A DNA stretch of 19,964 nt from DATBSK01 sp040902705 (GTDB lineage Bacteria > Actinomycetota > Acidimicrobiia > IMCC26256 > PALSA-555), in NCBI GenBank assembly GCA_040902705.1, contig JBBDWT010000143.1, positions 1-19,964 on the forward strand. The letters are read 5' to 3'. Position numbers and translations under genes: made by a program. A model generated the notes under the pieces. It worked only from the letters and a program-made list of their open reading frames with translations, made no database searches and was not told where the DNA came from. Below are positions 13,039 through 19,569 of this stretch, one piece after another (within the stretch, counting starts at the first letter, position 1; each line of letters starts with the position of its first letter).

Positions 13039-14280
13039 GTGTCGTCTTCCGGTGCCGCGGCTCGTGCCGGCCGCGATGGTGTGGTCGTCGTCGGGGCGTC
13101 CCTCGCGGGCCTGCGCGCCACCGAGGAGCTCCGGCGGGCCGGCTACGACGGCCCGCTTGCGGTCGTCGGTGACGAGCCGCACGAGCCGTACGACCGGCCA
13201 CCCCTGTCGAAGGAGCTCCTCGCGGGCGAGACCGAGCCCGACGAGATCGCCCTTCGCCGCCAACCGCTCGACGAGCTCGGAGCCGACTGGCATCTCGGGC
13301 GGTCCGCGGTCGGTCTCGACGTGGCGGCGCGGACCGTCACGCTCGACGACGGGACCGTGCTCGACGCGCCCACCGGCATCGTCGTGGCCACGGGCGCGTC
13401 GCCGCGTGTCCTCCCCGGGACCCCCGACCTCGCGGGCATCCACGTCCTGCGCACGCTCGACGACTGCCTCGCGCTGCGCGCCGACCTCGACCGCGGCCCG
13501 AACCGTGTCGTCGTCGTCGGGGCCGGCTTCATCGGTGCCGAGGTCGCGGCCACGTGTCGCCGCCGCCACCTCGAGGTGACGGTGCTCGAAGCGCTGCCGA
13601 GCCCGATGGTCCGCGGCCTCGGCGCGACGCTCGGTGACGTCCTCGCCGCGATGCACCGCGACCACGGGGTGGACCTGCGCACCAGTGTCGGGGTCGAGGG
13701 CTTCGACGGGGTGGAGCGCGTCGAGCGAGTGCGCCTCGCCGACGGCGCGTCCATCGACGCCGATGTGGTGCTCGTCGGGGTCGGGGTCGTGCCGAACACC
13801 GGCTGGCTCAACGGCTCCGGCCTCACGATCGACAACGGTGTCGTGTGCGACGAGACGCTGCTCGCCGCACCGGGTGTCGTCGCGGCCGGCGACGTGTGTC
13901 GCTGGCCCAACCCACTGTTCGACGGTGAGGTCATGCGGCTCGAGCACTGGACGAACGCCACCGAGCAGGGCGTGGCGGCGGGGGCGCGGCTGCTCGCGGG
14001 CGACGGCGCGGCGGAGCCCTACGCCCCGGTGCCGTTCGTCTGGTCCGACCAGTACGACGTGAAGATCCAGGTGGTCGGCCATGTGCGCGGTGACGACGAT
14101 CTCGCCATCGTCGACGGGTCGATGGATGAGCGGCGCTTCGTCGCGGCGTTCGGACGCAACGGCCGCCTCGTCGGCGCGGTGGGGTTCGGTCGCCCGCGCG
14201 TCGTGATGCAGTACCGGAGGCTCATCGCCGCGCGCTGCTCGTGGGACGAGGCCCTCGCGGCGGCGGAGCCGTCCGCGTGA
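13039..14280 (+). CDS. FAD-dependent ferredoxin reductase (NADH-type, BphA4/ThcD-like)
   Basis: A 413-aa flavoprotein with two dinucleotide-binding folds. The FAD site is VVVVGASLAGLRATEELR (15-32) and the NAD site is VVVVGAGFIGAEVA (157-170), with Glu184 ending the second strand (VTVLEA), which favours NADH. The second FAD motif is VVAAGDVCRW (about 275-285). A C-terminal reductase domain follows (VPFVWSDQYDVKIQVVG; VGFGRPRVVMQYRRLI). PYDRPPLSKELL (50-61) is the family hallmark. These enzymes pass electrons from NADH to a ferredoxin that serves a cytochrome P450 or Rieske oxygenase. No ferredoxin or oxygenase is in the window, so the partner must be encoded elsewhere. The GTG at 13039 appears leaderless. 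The stop overlaps the next start by 4 nt (GTGA), opening a long rightward operon. Confidence 0.92.
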   Translation: MSSSGAAARAGRDGVVVVGASLAGLRATEELRRAGYDGPLAVVGDEPHEPYDRPPLSKELLAGETEPDEIALRRQPLDELGADWHLGRSAVGLDVAARTVTLDDGTVLDAPTGIVVATGASPRVLPGTPDLAGIHVLRTLDDCLALRADLDRGPNRVVVVGAGFIGAEVAATCRRRHLEVTVLEALPSPMVRGLGATLGDVLAAMHRDHGVDLRTSVGVEGFDGVERVERVRLADGASIDADVVLVGVGVVPNTGWLNGSGLTIDNGVVCDETLLAAPGVVAAGDVCRWPNPLFDGEVMRLEHWTNATEQGVAAGARLLAGDGAAEPYAPVPFVWSDQYDVKIQVVGHVRGDDDLAIVDGSMDERRFVAAFGRNGRLVGAVGFGRPRVVMQYRRLIAARCSWDEALAAAEPSA

Positions 14281-14948
14281 GCACGCCGCTGGTGCACGTC
14301 TCCGAGATCGGCGACGACGGTGTCGGCGTGCTGACCCTCGATCGACCCGACCGGAAGAACGCGCTGTCGATCGCGCTGCGCGATCAGATGAGCGACGCCC
14401 TCGACGCGCTGGCAGCCGACGAGCGGCTCCGAGCGCTCGTGATCACCGGCGCGGGCGACACGTTCTCGGCCGGGTTCGACCTCGACGAGTTCACGAAGCC
14501 CGAGCTGGCCGACGAGCTGTGGGCATCGAGCGATCGCTGGCACCGCACGATCATCGAGTTCCCGTTGCCGACCGTCGCGGCCGTCAACGGGGGTGCCTAC
14601 GGAGGCGGGTTCGACCTTGCCGTCATGTGCACCCTGCGGGTCGTGGCCGCGACTGCGCGCTTCGCGCACCCGGAGCATGCGTTCTCCCAGGTCGTCTACG
14701 CGCCGCTGCACGACCTGGTCGGGGGGTCGGTGGCGCGCGATCTGGCGCTGACCGGTCGACGCGTCGATGCCGAGGAGGCGCTCACGCTGGGAGTCGCGAA
14801 CCGCGTCGTCCCGCGAGAGGACGTCGTCGGTGCCGCGCGGGCAGTCGCCGCCGAGATCGCGCTCGCGCCGCGCGACACGCTGCTGCTCATGACGGCCAAG
14901 ATCCGGCGCCGCGCCAGGATCACCGCGGACGCCACGCTCGACCTGTGA
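14277..14948 (+). CDS. Enoyl-CoA hydratase/isomerase family protein, short and atypical
   Basis: Crotonase-fold protein of 223 aa, shorter than the usual 255-265. The first oxyanion-hole segment, FSAGFDLDEF (63-72), and the second, NGGAYGGGFDLAVMCTLRV (104-122), are well formed, so it should bind a CoA thioester. In the next segment, the hydratase pattern with Glu and PGxGGT is replaced by FAHPEHAFSQVVYAPLHDLVGG (about 129-150), so the standard second catalytic acid is missing or moved. The C-terminal helices are cut short. It may be an isomerase, a decarboxylase or hydrolase of the superfamily, or a non-standard hydratase. It starts at GTG 14277 inside the reductase stop and ends by a 4-nt overlap with the MFS gene. 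Confidence 0.85.
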   Translation: MSTPLVHVSEIGDDGVGVLTLDRPDRKNALSIALRDQMSDALDALAADERLRALVITGAGDTFSAGFDLDEFTKPELADELWASSDRWHRTIIEFPLPTVAAVNGGAYGGGFDLAVMCTLRVVAATARFAHPEHAFSQVVYAPLHDLVGGSVARDLALTGRRVDAEEALTLGVANRVVPREDVVGAARAVAAEIALAPRDTLLLMTAKIRRRARITADATLDL

Positions 14949-16141
14949 GCGAGCGGCTGGTCACGCCCCGGTTCGTCCTCGTCGTCGCCTGCGGGCTGGC
15001 GTACTTCCTCGCCCTCGGCGTCGTCCTCCCGGCGGTGCCGCAGTACGTCGAGGACGTGCTGGGGGCGGGGAGTCTGAGCGTCGGTGTCGCGGTGGGAGCG
15101 CTCTTCGTCGGCGCGGTGCTGCTGCGTCCGTACATCGGGCGGCTCGGCGACCGGTACGGCCGTCGGGTGCTCATGGTCTTCGGCGCGTCGGTGGTCGCGG
15201 TGTCCATCGCGTCGTACGGCGTCGTCGAGTCGCTCGGCTTCCTCATCGGCGCCCGTCTGCTGACGGGCCTCGGCGAGGCCGCGTTCTTCGTCGGTGCGGC
15301 CACGATGATCACCGACCTCGCGCCGCCGGCGAGACGCGGCGAGGCGATCAGCTACTGGTCGGTCGCGGTCTACGGAGGGCTGGCGTTTGGGCCGGTGCTC
15401 GGCGAGGCGGTGATCGACCATGAGGGGTTCGACACGACCTGGATCGTCGCCGCCGGGTTGGCGGTGCTGGCCGTGGTCCTCGCGATCTGCACGCGCGAGG
15501 TCCCGCGTCCCGCCACCGAGATACCCGAGCCCGGCCGCGTCCTCGTCAACCGCGCCGCGGTGGGCCCCGGCACGGTGCTGTTCGCGGGGTTGATCTCGCT
15601 CGCGGCGTTCACCGCGTTCATCCCGCTCTACGTCGACGACATCGGGCTGCACAATGCCGACGTCGTCTTCCTCACCTATGGCGGCGTCGTCCTCGCCGTG
15701 CGGATCGTCGGCGCACGCCTGCCCGACACGCTCGGGGCGCGCACGGCCGGTGCCATCGCACTGATGGCCAGTGCCGCGGGGATGGTCGTCATGGCCGCAT
15801 GGGGCACCACCGTCGGTCTCCTCGTCGGCACCTTCCTCTTCGCGATCGGCGCGTCGCTCCTGTACCCCGCGCTGCTGCTCCTCGCGCTCAGCGGCGCCCC
15901 GGAGAGCGAGCGCGGCTCGGTCGTCGGGACCTTCAGCAGCTTCTTCGACCTGTCGCAGGGCGTGGGCTCGTTGCTCGTCGGCGCGATGGCCGCGGCGACG
16001 AGCTACCAGGGCGCGTTCGCGCTCGGTGCGGTGGCGTCGGTGCTCGGCTTCTTCGGCCTGCGCTTCCACACGACCCGCCTCGAGCGGCGCGCCCAGGTCG
16101 ACGAGGCGGGCGCGCTGGCGACCGAGCACCCCGGTCCGTGA
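14945..16141 (+). CDS. MFS transporter
   Basis: Major facilitator superfamily protein of 398 aa, with about 12 hydrophobic segments in two halves. The signature loop between helices 2 and 3 is GRLGDRYGRRVL (65-76). The first helix is FVLVVACGLAYFLALGVVLPAVP (10-32), and a central loop (TREVPRPATEIPEPGRVLVN) separates the halves. It would sit in the cytoplasmic membrane and move a small molecule with protons. By position it may import the pathway substrate or export a product. Resemblance is to the drug/sugar efflux branch, but the substrate cannot be assigned. The GTG at 14945 and the stop at 16141 both form 4-nt GTGA overlaps with neighbours. Confidence 0.88.
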   Translation: MSERLVTPRFVLVVACGLAYFLALGVVLPAVPQYVEDVLGAGSLSVGVAVGALFVGAVLLRPYIGRLGDRYGRRVLMVFGASVVAVSIASYGVVESLGFLIGARLLTGLGEAAFFVGAATMITDLAPPARRGEAISYWSVAVYGGLAFGPVLGEAVIDHEGFDTTWIVAAGLAVLAVVLAICTREVPRPATEIPEPGRVLVNRAAVGPGTVLFAGLISLAAFTAFIPLYVDDIGLHNADVVFLTYGGVVLAVRIVGARLPDTLGARTAGAIALMASAAGMVVMAAWGTTVGLLVGTFLFAIGASLLYPALLLLALSGAPESERGSVVGTFSSFFDLSQGVGSLLVGAMAAATSYQGAFALGAVASVLGFFGLRFHTTRLERRAQVDEAGALATEHPGP

Positions 16142-17259
16142 CGTCACTGCTCGCGACGAACGACTTCCCGCCCAAGGTCGGTGGGATCCAGTCGTACCTC
16201 TACGAGCTGTGGCGCCGGCTCCCGGCGACCGAGACGGCCGTGCTGACCACGCCCTACGAGGGTGATGCCGCGTGGGACGCCGAGCAGGCGTTCCGGATCG
16301 AGCGCACGCGCGAGGGCTTCCTGTTGCCGAAGCGGTCGTTGGGGCGCCGCATCGACGCGCTCGCGCGTGACATCGGCGCGCACGTCGTGTTCCTCGACCC
16401 GATGCTGCCGATCGGCCTCGTCGGGCCGCGGTTGGAGGCCGCGCCCTACGTCGTCGTCGCGCACGGTGCGGAGATCACGGTGTACGGCCGGCTCCCGGCG
16501 ACCGGCGCGCTCGGGCGCCGCGTGCTTCGCGGCGCGGCCGGCATCGTGGCCGCGGGGGAGTATCCGGCTGCCATCGCCGCGCACGTCGCCCGTCGTGACG
16601 TGCCGACGCTCGTGATCCCGCCGGGTGTCGACCCCGTTCGCTTCCGGCCGCTCGACGCCACCGAACGACGCGCCGGCCGCGTGCGGCTCGGCCTCGATCC
16701 CGAGGCACCGCTCGTCGTGGGTGTGAGCCGGTTGGTGCCGCGCAAGGGCTTCGACGTGCTCCTCGACGCGGTCGCGGAGCTCGACGGCGTCCACGTCGCG
16801 ATCGCCGGCACCGGGCGGGACCACGACCGCCTCGTCCGTCGCGCGCGCCGTCTCGGCCCGCGTGCGACCGTGCTCGGACGCGTCGAGGACGACCTCCTCC
16901 CGGCGCTCTACGGCGCGGCGGACGTGTTCGCGATGCCGTGCCGCGACCGGTGGGGCGGCCTCGAGGCCGAGGGATACGGCATCGTGTTCGTGGAGGCCGC
17001 GGCGTGCGGGGTGCCGGCCGTCGCGGGTCGCAGTGGCGGATCGCACGACGCAGTGGTCGACGGCGAGACGGGCTTCGTCGTCGACCCGCGCGACGTACGC
17101 GCGGTCCGCACCGCCATCGATCGCTTGCTGCGCGACGACACGTTGGCGACGCGGCTCGGTGCCGCGGCGCGTCGGCGCGCCGTCGGCGAGCTGTCGTACG
17201 ACGTCCTCGCGGCGCGCCTCGCACCACTCGCCGCCGGCGACCTCTCCGTCTTCGACTGA
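16138..17259 (+). CDS. pimB: GT4 glycosyltransferase, PimB-like (phosphatidylinositol mannoside mannosyltransferase)
   Basis: A 373-aa GT-B glycosyltransferase of family 4. The N-terminus LLATNDFPPKVGGIQSYLYEL (4-24) is the PimB hallmark with the acceptor-side GGIQ loop. The linker is VVGVSRLVPRKGFDVLLDA (about 195-214). The donor-binding motif FAMPCRDRWGGLEAEGYGIVFVEAAACGVP includes the E-x7-E pair at about 277-285 and is close to PimB' of corynebacteria and mycobacteria. PimB' adds the second mannose from GDP-mannose to phosphatidylinositol monomannoside at the cytoplasmic face of the membrane. Assignment to this exact step is by motif recall; another GDP-mannose transferase is possible. 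It begins at GTG 16138, inside the MFS stop. In mycobacteria pimB also lies near a START-like gene, as here. Confidence 0.82.
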   Translation: MTSLLATNDFPPKVGGIQSYLYELWRRLPATETAVLTTPYEGDAAWDAEQAFRIERTREGFLLPKRSLGRRIDALARDIGAHVVFLDPMLPIGLVGPRLEAAPYVVVAHGAEITVYGRLPATGALGRRVLRGAAGIVAAGEYPAAIAAHVARRDVPTLVIPPGVDPVRFRPLDATERRAGRVRLGLDPEAPLVVGVSRLVPRKGFDVLLDAVAELDGVHVAIAGTGRDHDRLVRRARRLGPRATVLGRVEDDLLPALYGAADVFAMPCRDRWGGLEAEGYGIVFVEAAACGVPAVAGRSGGSHDAVVDGETGFVVDPRDVRAVRTAIDRLLRDDTLATRLGAAARRRAVGELSYDVLAARLAPLAAGDLSVFD

Positions 17260-17314
17260 CGGATCGGGTGGCGTTCGCCCGGCCTTCGCACGCGCCCGGG
17301 AACGCCGGTGGACG

Positions 17315-17320
17315 TACGCT
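17315..17320 (+). promoter_or_regulatory. Putative -10 box of an internal leaderless promoter (TACGCT)
   Basis: TACGCT fits TANNNT and ends 6 nt before the GTG at 17327. It lies in the 67-nt gap after the glycosyltransferase. It would give the membrane-protein to kinase segment its own promoter. No -35 box is clear. Confidence 0.45.
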
Positions 17321-17326
17321 CGGCGG

Positions 17327-17749
17327 GTGACGGGGCGTGGGATCATCGTCGGGTCGTGGCTGGGGACCGCGCTGTTCGCGGTGACGGCGATCCCCGCGGC
17401 GGTCGGCGTCGGCGCGTTCGACGGTGTCGCCGTCGGCACGGCACTCGTGCTGTTCTTCGTGTCCCTGCCGGTATGGGGTCTCGCGTTCGCGCTCGCTGTC
17501 TCGCGCAGCGCTCAGGGTGACGACATCGTGGTCGGCAACATGTTCGGCAGCCTCGGGGGCGCGCCTCACGACGTGCGGGTGCAGCTGTACGCGTCGCTCG
17601 TGGTGTCCCTCGTCGTCGCGGGCGGGACGGCCTTCGCCGACCCGTTCGGCGTGCTCGTGCCCATGCTGGCGCTCGGTCTGGTCGGGCTCTGGGCGGCGCG
17701 CCACGGCACGTTCCCGCCCCGCGGGGCGCGGGGGGCGCGCCAGGCCTGA
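17327..17749 (+). CDS. Small integral membrane protein, four predicted helices, unknown function
   Basis: A 140-aa protein with four hydrophobic stretches: about 5-29 (IIVGSWLGTALFAVTAIPAAV), 34-58 (VGTALVLFFVSLPVWGLAFAL), 85-104 (LYASLVVSLVVAGGTAFAD) and 107-124 (VLVPMLALGLVGLWAARHG). A polar loop with SRSAQGDDIVVGNMFGSLGGAP separates the two pairs. The C-terminus is short and basic (GARGARQA). I recognise no catalytic motif or named family. The gene sits between a PimB-like enzyme and an SRPBCC protein, so a role at the membrane in lipid or cell-envelope metabolism is a reasonable guess only. The GTG start has a TANNNT box 6 nt upstream and no Shine-Dalgarno sequence, suggesting leaderless translation. 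Confidence 0.75.
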   Translation: MTGRGIIVGSWLGTALFAVTAIPAAVGVGAFDGVAVGTALVLFFVSLPVWGLAFALAVSRSAQGDDIVVGNMFGSLGGAPHDVRVQLYASLVVSLVVAGGTAFADPFGVLVPMLALGLVGLWAARHGTFPPRGARGARQA

Positions 17750-17816
17750 TCCCCGCACGGGCGGGCTGCACCCGTCGTCGTTTGCGCTCCGCGCGGTGAG
17801 TTGATTCGATGGACGG

Positions 17817-18251
17817 ATGGCCGACGAGGCGCACGAGCACATCTCGGTCGCAGCCCCGCCGACCCGTCTGTGGGAGATCGCGACCGACTACGAGCGCTAC
17901 CCCGACTGGGCCCGCGACGTGAAGCACGTCGCGGTGCTCGAACGCGACCCCGAGGGCCGCGCGAAGCACGTCGAGTACCGGGTCGCCGGTCTCGGGAAGA
18001 GCATTCGCTACGTGCTCGAGTACGACTACTCGGATGCGCCCGGGGCGTTCTCGTGGCACTTCGTCGAAGGTGACTGGCTCAAGCGCCTCGACGGTCGGTA
18101 CGGGTTCGAGCCCGAGGGTGACGGCACGCGAGTCACCTACGACCTCGAGGTCGACATCTCGGCTCCGTTGCCGGGTCTGGTGAAGCGGCGCGCGGCAAGC
18201 ATGATCATGGGGACCGCCCTCAAAGAGCTGAAGAAGGAGGCGGAGCGATGA
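17817..18251 (+). CDS. SRPBCC (START-like / polyketide cyclase-type) protein
   Basis: A 144-aa protein with the helix-grip fold pattern: HEHISVAAPPTRLWEIATDYERYPDWARDVKHVAVLE (6-42), then alternating strands (VEYRVAGLGKSIRYVLEYDY, AFSWHFVEGDWLKRLDGRYGFE, TRVTYDLEVDI) and a long C-terminal helix from PGLVKRRAASMIMGTALKELK. SRPBCC proteins bind hydrophobic ligands in a deep pocket, as lipid carriers or cyclases. Mycobacterial Rv2185c, a START-like gene close to pimB, is a plausible relative by fold and position. The ATG at 17817 is chosen because the conserved domain starts right after it. GGACGG directly abuts it, so the start may be leaderless or poorly bound. The stop overlaps the next start as ATGA. 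Confidence 0.85.
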   Translation: MADEAHEHISVAAPPTRLWEIATDYERYPDWARDVKHVAVLERDPEGRAKHVEYRVAGLGKSIRYVLEYDYSDAPGAFSWHFVEGDWLKRLDGRYGFEPEGDGTRVTYDLEVDISAPLPGLVKRRAASMIMGTALKELKKEAER

Positions 18252-18616
18252 CCGAGCCTCTCCGCGACGAAGACCCGACGAAGGTCGCACCGCCGCCCGA
18301 CACGGGTGCGCGCGACGCCGACGACCACGCCGACCCCGACGCGGGCCCGGGGCTCCCGCCGCCGACCGCGGTCGAGTCGCTCGTGGGAGCGCTCCTCGAG
18401 GCCGGGCCCGAGGTGGCCGAGCACGTCGTGCGCGCGGCCCAGGAGCTCCTGCTCGCGGTGCAGGCGATCGTCGACGCGGCCGACCGCGCGGTGAAGGAGC
18501 AGCAGAGCGTGCGCGCCGATCAACGCGACGACGCGTCTGCGGGCGACCCCGCCCCGGAGCCGGCCGGCGCGGCCGACGCGGACGCAGCGGTACGCCACCT
18601 CGATCTCGCCGAGTGA
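18248..18616 (+). CDS. Small acidic protein with one helical core, unknown function
   Basis: A 122-aa, strongly acidic protein. Residues 1-40 are Pro/Asp-rich and likely disordered. Residues about 41-87 form an Ala/Leu/Glu/Val-rich amphipathic helix or helix pair (TAVESLVGALLEAGPEVAEHV, RAAQELLLAVQAIVDAADRAV). The tail is again Ala/Asp/Pro-rich. There is no signal peptide, cysteine or catalytic motif. Both junctions are 4-nt overlaps (ATGA at the start, GTGA at the stop), so it is made together with the SRPBCC protein and the kinase. Comparable short acidic genes beside glucokinase genes occur in other actinobacteria as I recall, but I cannot verify homology here. Confidence 0.75.
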   Translation: MTEPLRDEDPTKVAPPPDTGARDADDHADPDAGPGLPPPTAVESLVGALLEAGPEVAEHVVRAAQELLLAVQAIVDAADRAVKEQQSVRADQRDDASAGDPAPEPAGAADADAAVRHLDLAE

Positions 18617-19569
18617 CCGCCGGGAGTCCGGGGCCGACGGTCGGCATCGACCTCGGCGGCACCAACCTGCGGATCGGCGTCGTCGACGTCGACGGCCGGA
18701 TCCTCGACGAGCACCGCGTGCCCGCGCCGCACGATCTCGGTGCGCTCGTCGACGAGATCAAGACGGGGATCGACACCGTGACCGGCACGCCGACCGCGAT
18801 CGGCATCGGCGCCGCGGGGATGATCGACGACGACGGTGTGGTGCACTACGCGCCGAACCTCCCGATGTTCATCGACGCGCCGCTGCGCGCGCTCGTGCAG
18901 AAGGTCGTCGATCTGCCGGTCGTCGTCGACAACGACGCCAACGTCGCCGCCTGGGGCGAGTACCGCCACGGCGCGCTGCGCGGCCACCGGTTCGGGCTCC
19001 TCGTCACGCTCGGCACCGGTGTGGGCGGTGGGATCATCGCCGACGGCCGACTGCTGCGGGGCGCGCACGGGTTCGCCGCCGAGATCGGTCACTGGCAGTT
19101 CGACCCTGCGGGCCCGCGCTGCGCCTGCGGTGAGGTCGGGCACTGGGAGGCGATGGCGTCGGGCAGCGCGCTCGGGCACCTGGGTCGCGAGCGTGCGCGC
19201 GCCGGTGCGGCCCCCGGTGTGCTCGCACGGGCGGGTGGTGATCCCAATGCCGTCGGTGGCGTGCACGTCGGCGACAGCGCACAGGCCGGTGAGGCGGACG
19301 GCGTCGCGATCCTGGCCGAGTTCGCCCACGAGGTCGCGCTCGGGATGGCGGGCCTGGTCAACATCCTCGATCCCGAGGTGATCGTGGTGTCGGGCGGGCT
19401 CGTCGAGCTCGGCGACGTCCTGCTCGACCCGATGCGCGCGGAGCTCCAGGACCACCTCGAGGGGTCGGAGTACCGACCCGCGGTACCACTCCTGGCCGGC
19501 GAGCTCGGCGACGCCGCCGGCGTCGTGGGCGCGGCGGCACTGGCACGCGATCTGGTGCATGCGTCGTGA
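18613..19569 (+). CDS. ROK family sugar kinase, probable glucokinase
   Basis: A 318-aa ROK kinase. The phosphate-1 motif is VGIDLGGTNLRIGVV (10-24). The catalytic aspartate is Asp108 in VVVDNDANVAAWGEY, the phosphate-2 loop is LGTGVGGGI (133-141), and the sugar-binding region includes PNLP (81-84) and EIGH (157-160). The ROK zinc motif is present as CACGEVGHWE (170-179). The usual third cysteine (CxCGxxGCxE) is His177 here, so zinc would be held by a different ligand set or lost. The adenosine motif is VIVVSGGL. ROK glucokinases phosphorylate glucose with ATP in the cytoplasm. Another sugar specificity is possible. The start GTG 18613 and the stop each overlap a neighbour by 4 nt. Confidence 0.88.
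   Translation: MTAGSPGPTVGIDLGGTNLRIGVVDVDGRILDEHRVPAPHDLGALVDEIKTGIDTVTGTPTAIGIGAAGMIDDDGVVHYAPNLPMFIDAPLRALVQKVVDLPVVVDNDANVAAWGEYRHGALRGHRFGLLVTLGTGVGGGIIADGRLLRGAHGFAAEIGHWQFDPAGPRCACGEVGHWEAMASGSALGHLGRERARAGAAPGVLARAGGDPNAVGGVHVGDSAQAGEADGVAILAEFAHEVALGMAGLVNILDPEVIVVSGGLVELGDVLLDPMRAELQDHLEGSEYRPAVPLLAGELGDAAGVVGAAALARDLVHAS

Noticed and set aside
12914..13201. N-terminal extension of the ADP-forming synthetase past GTG 12913
   Set aside because: It would run into the divergent ferredoxin reductase gene and is Arg-rich low-complexity sequence with no family match.
16138..16147. GTGACGTCAC palindrome at the glycosyltransferase start
   Set aside because: It has no N6 spacer, lies inside coding sequence of an overlapping gene pair, and is explained by the GTGA start overlap.
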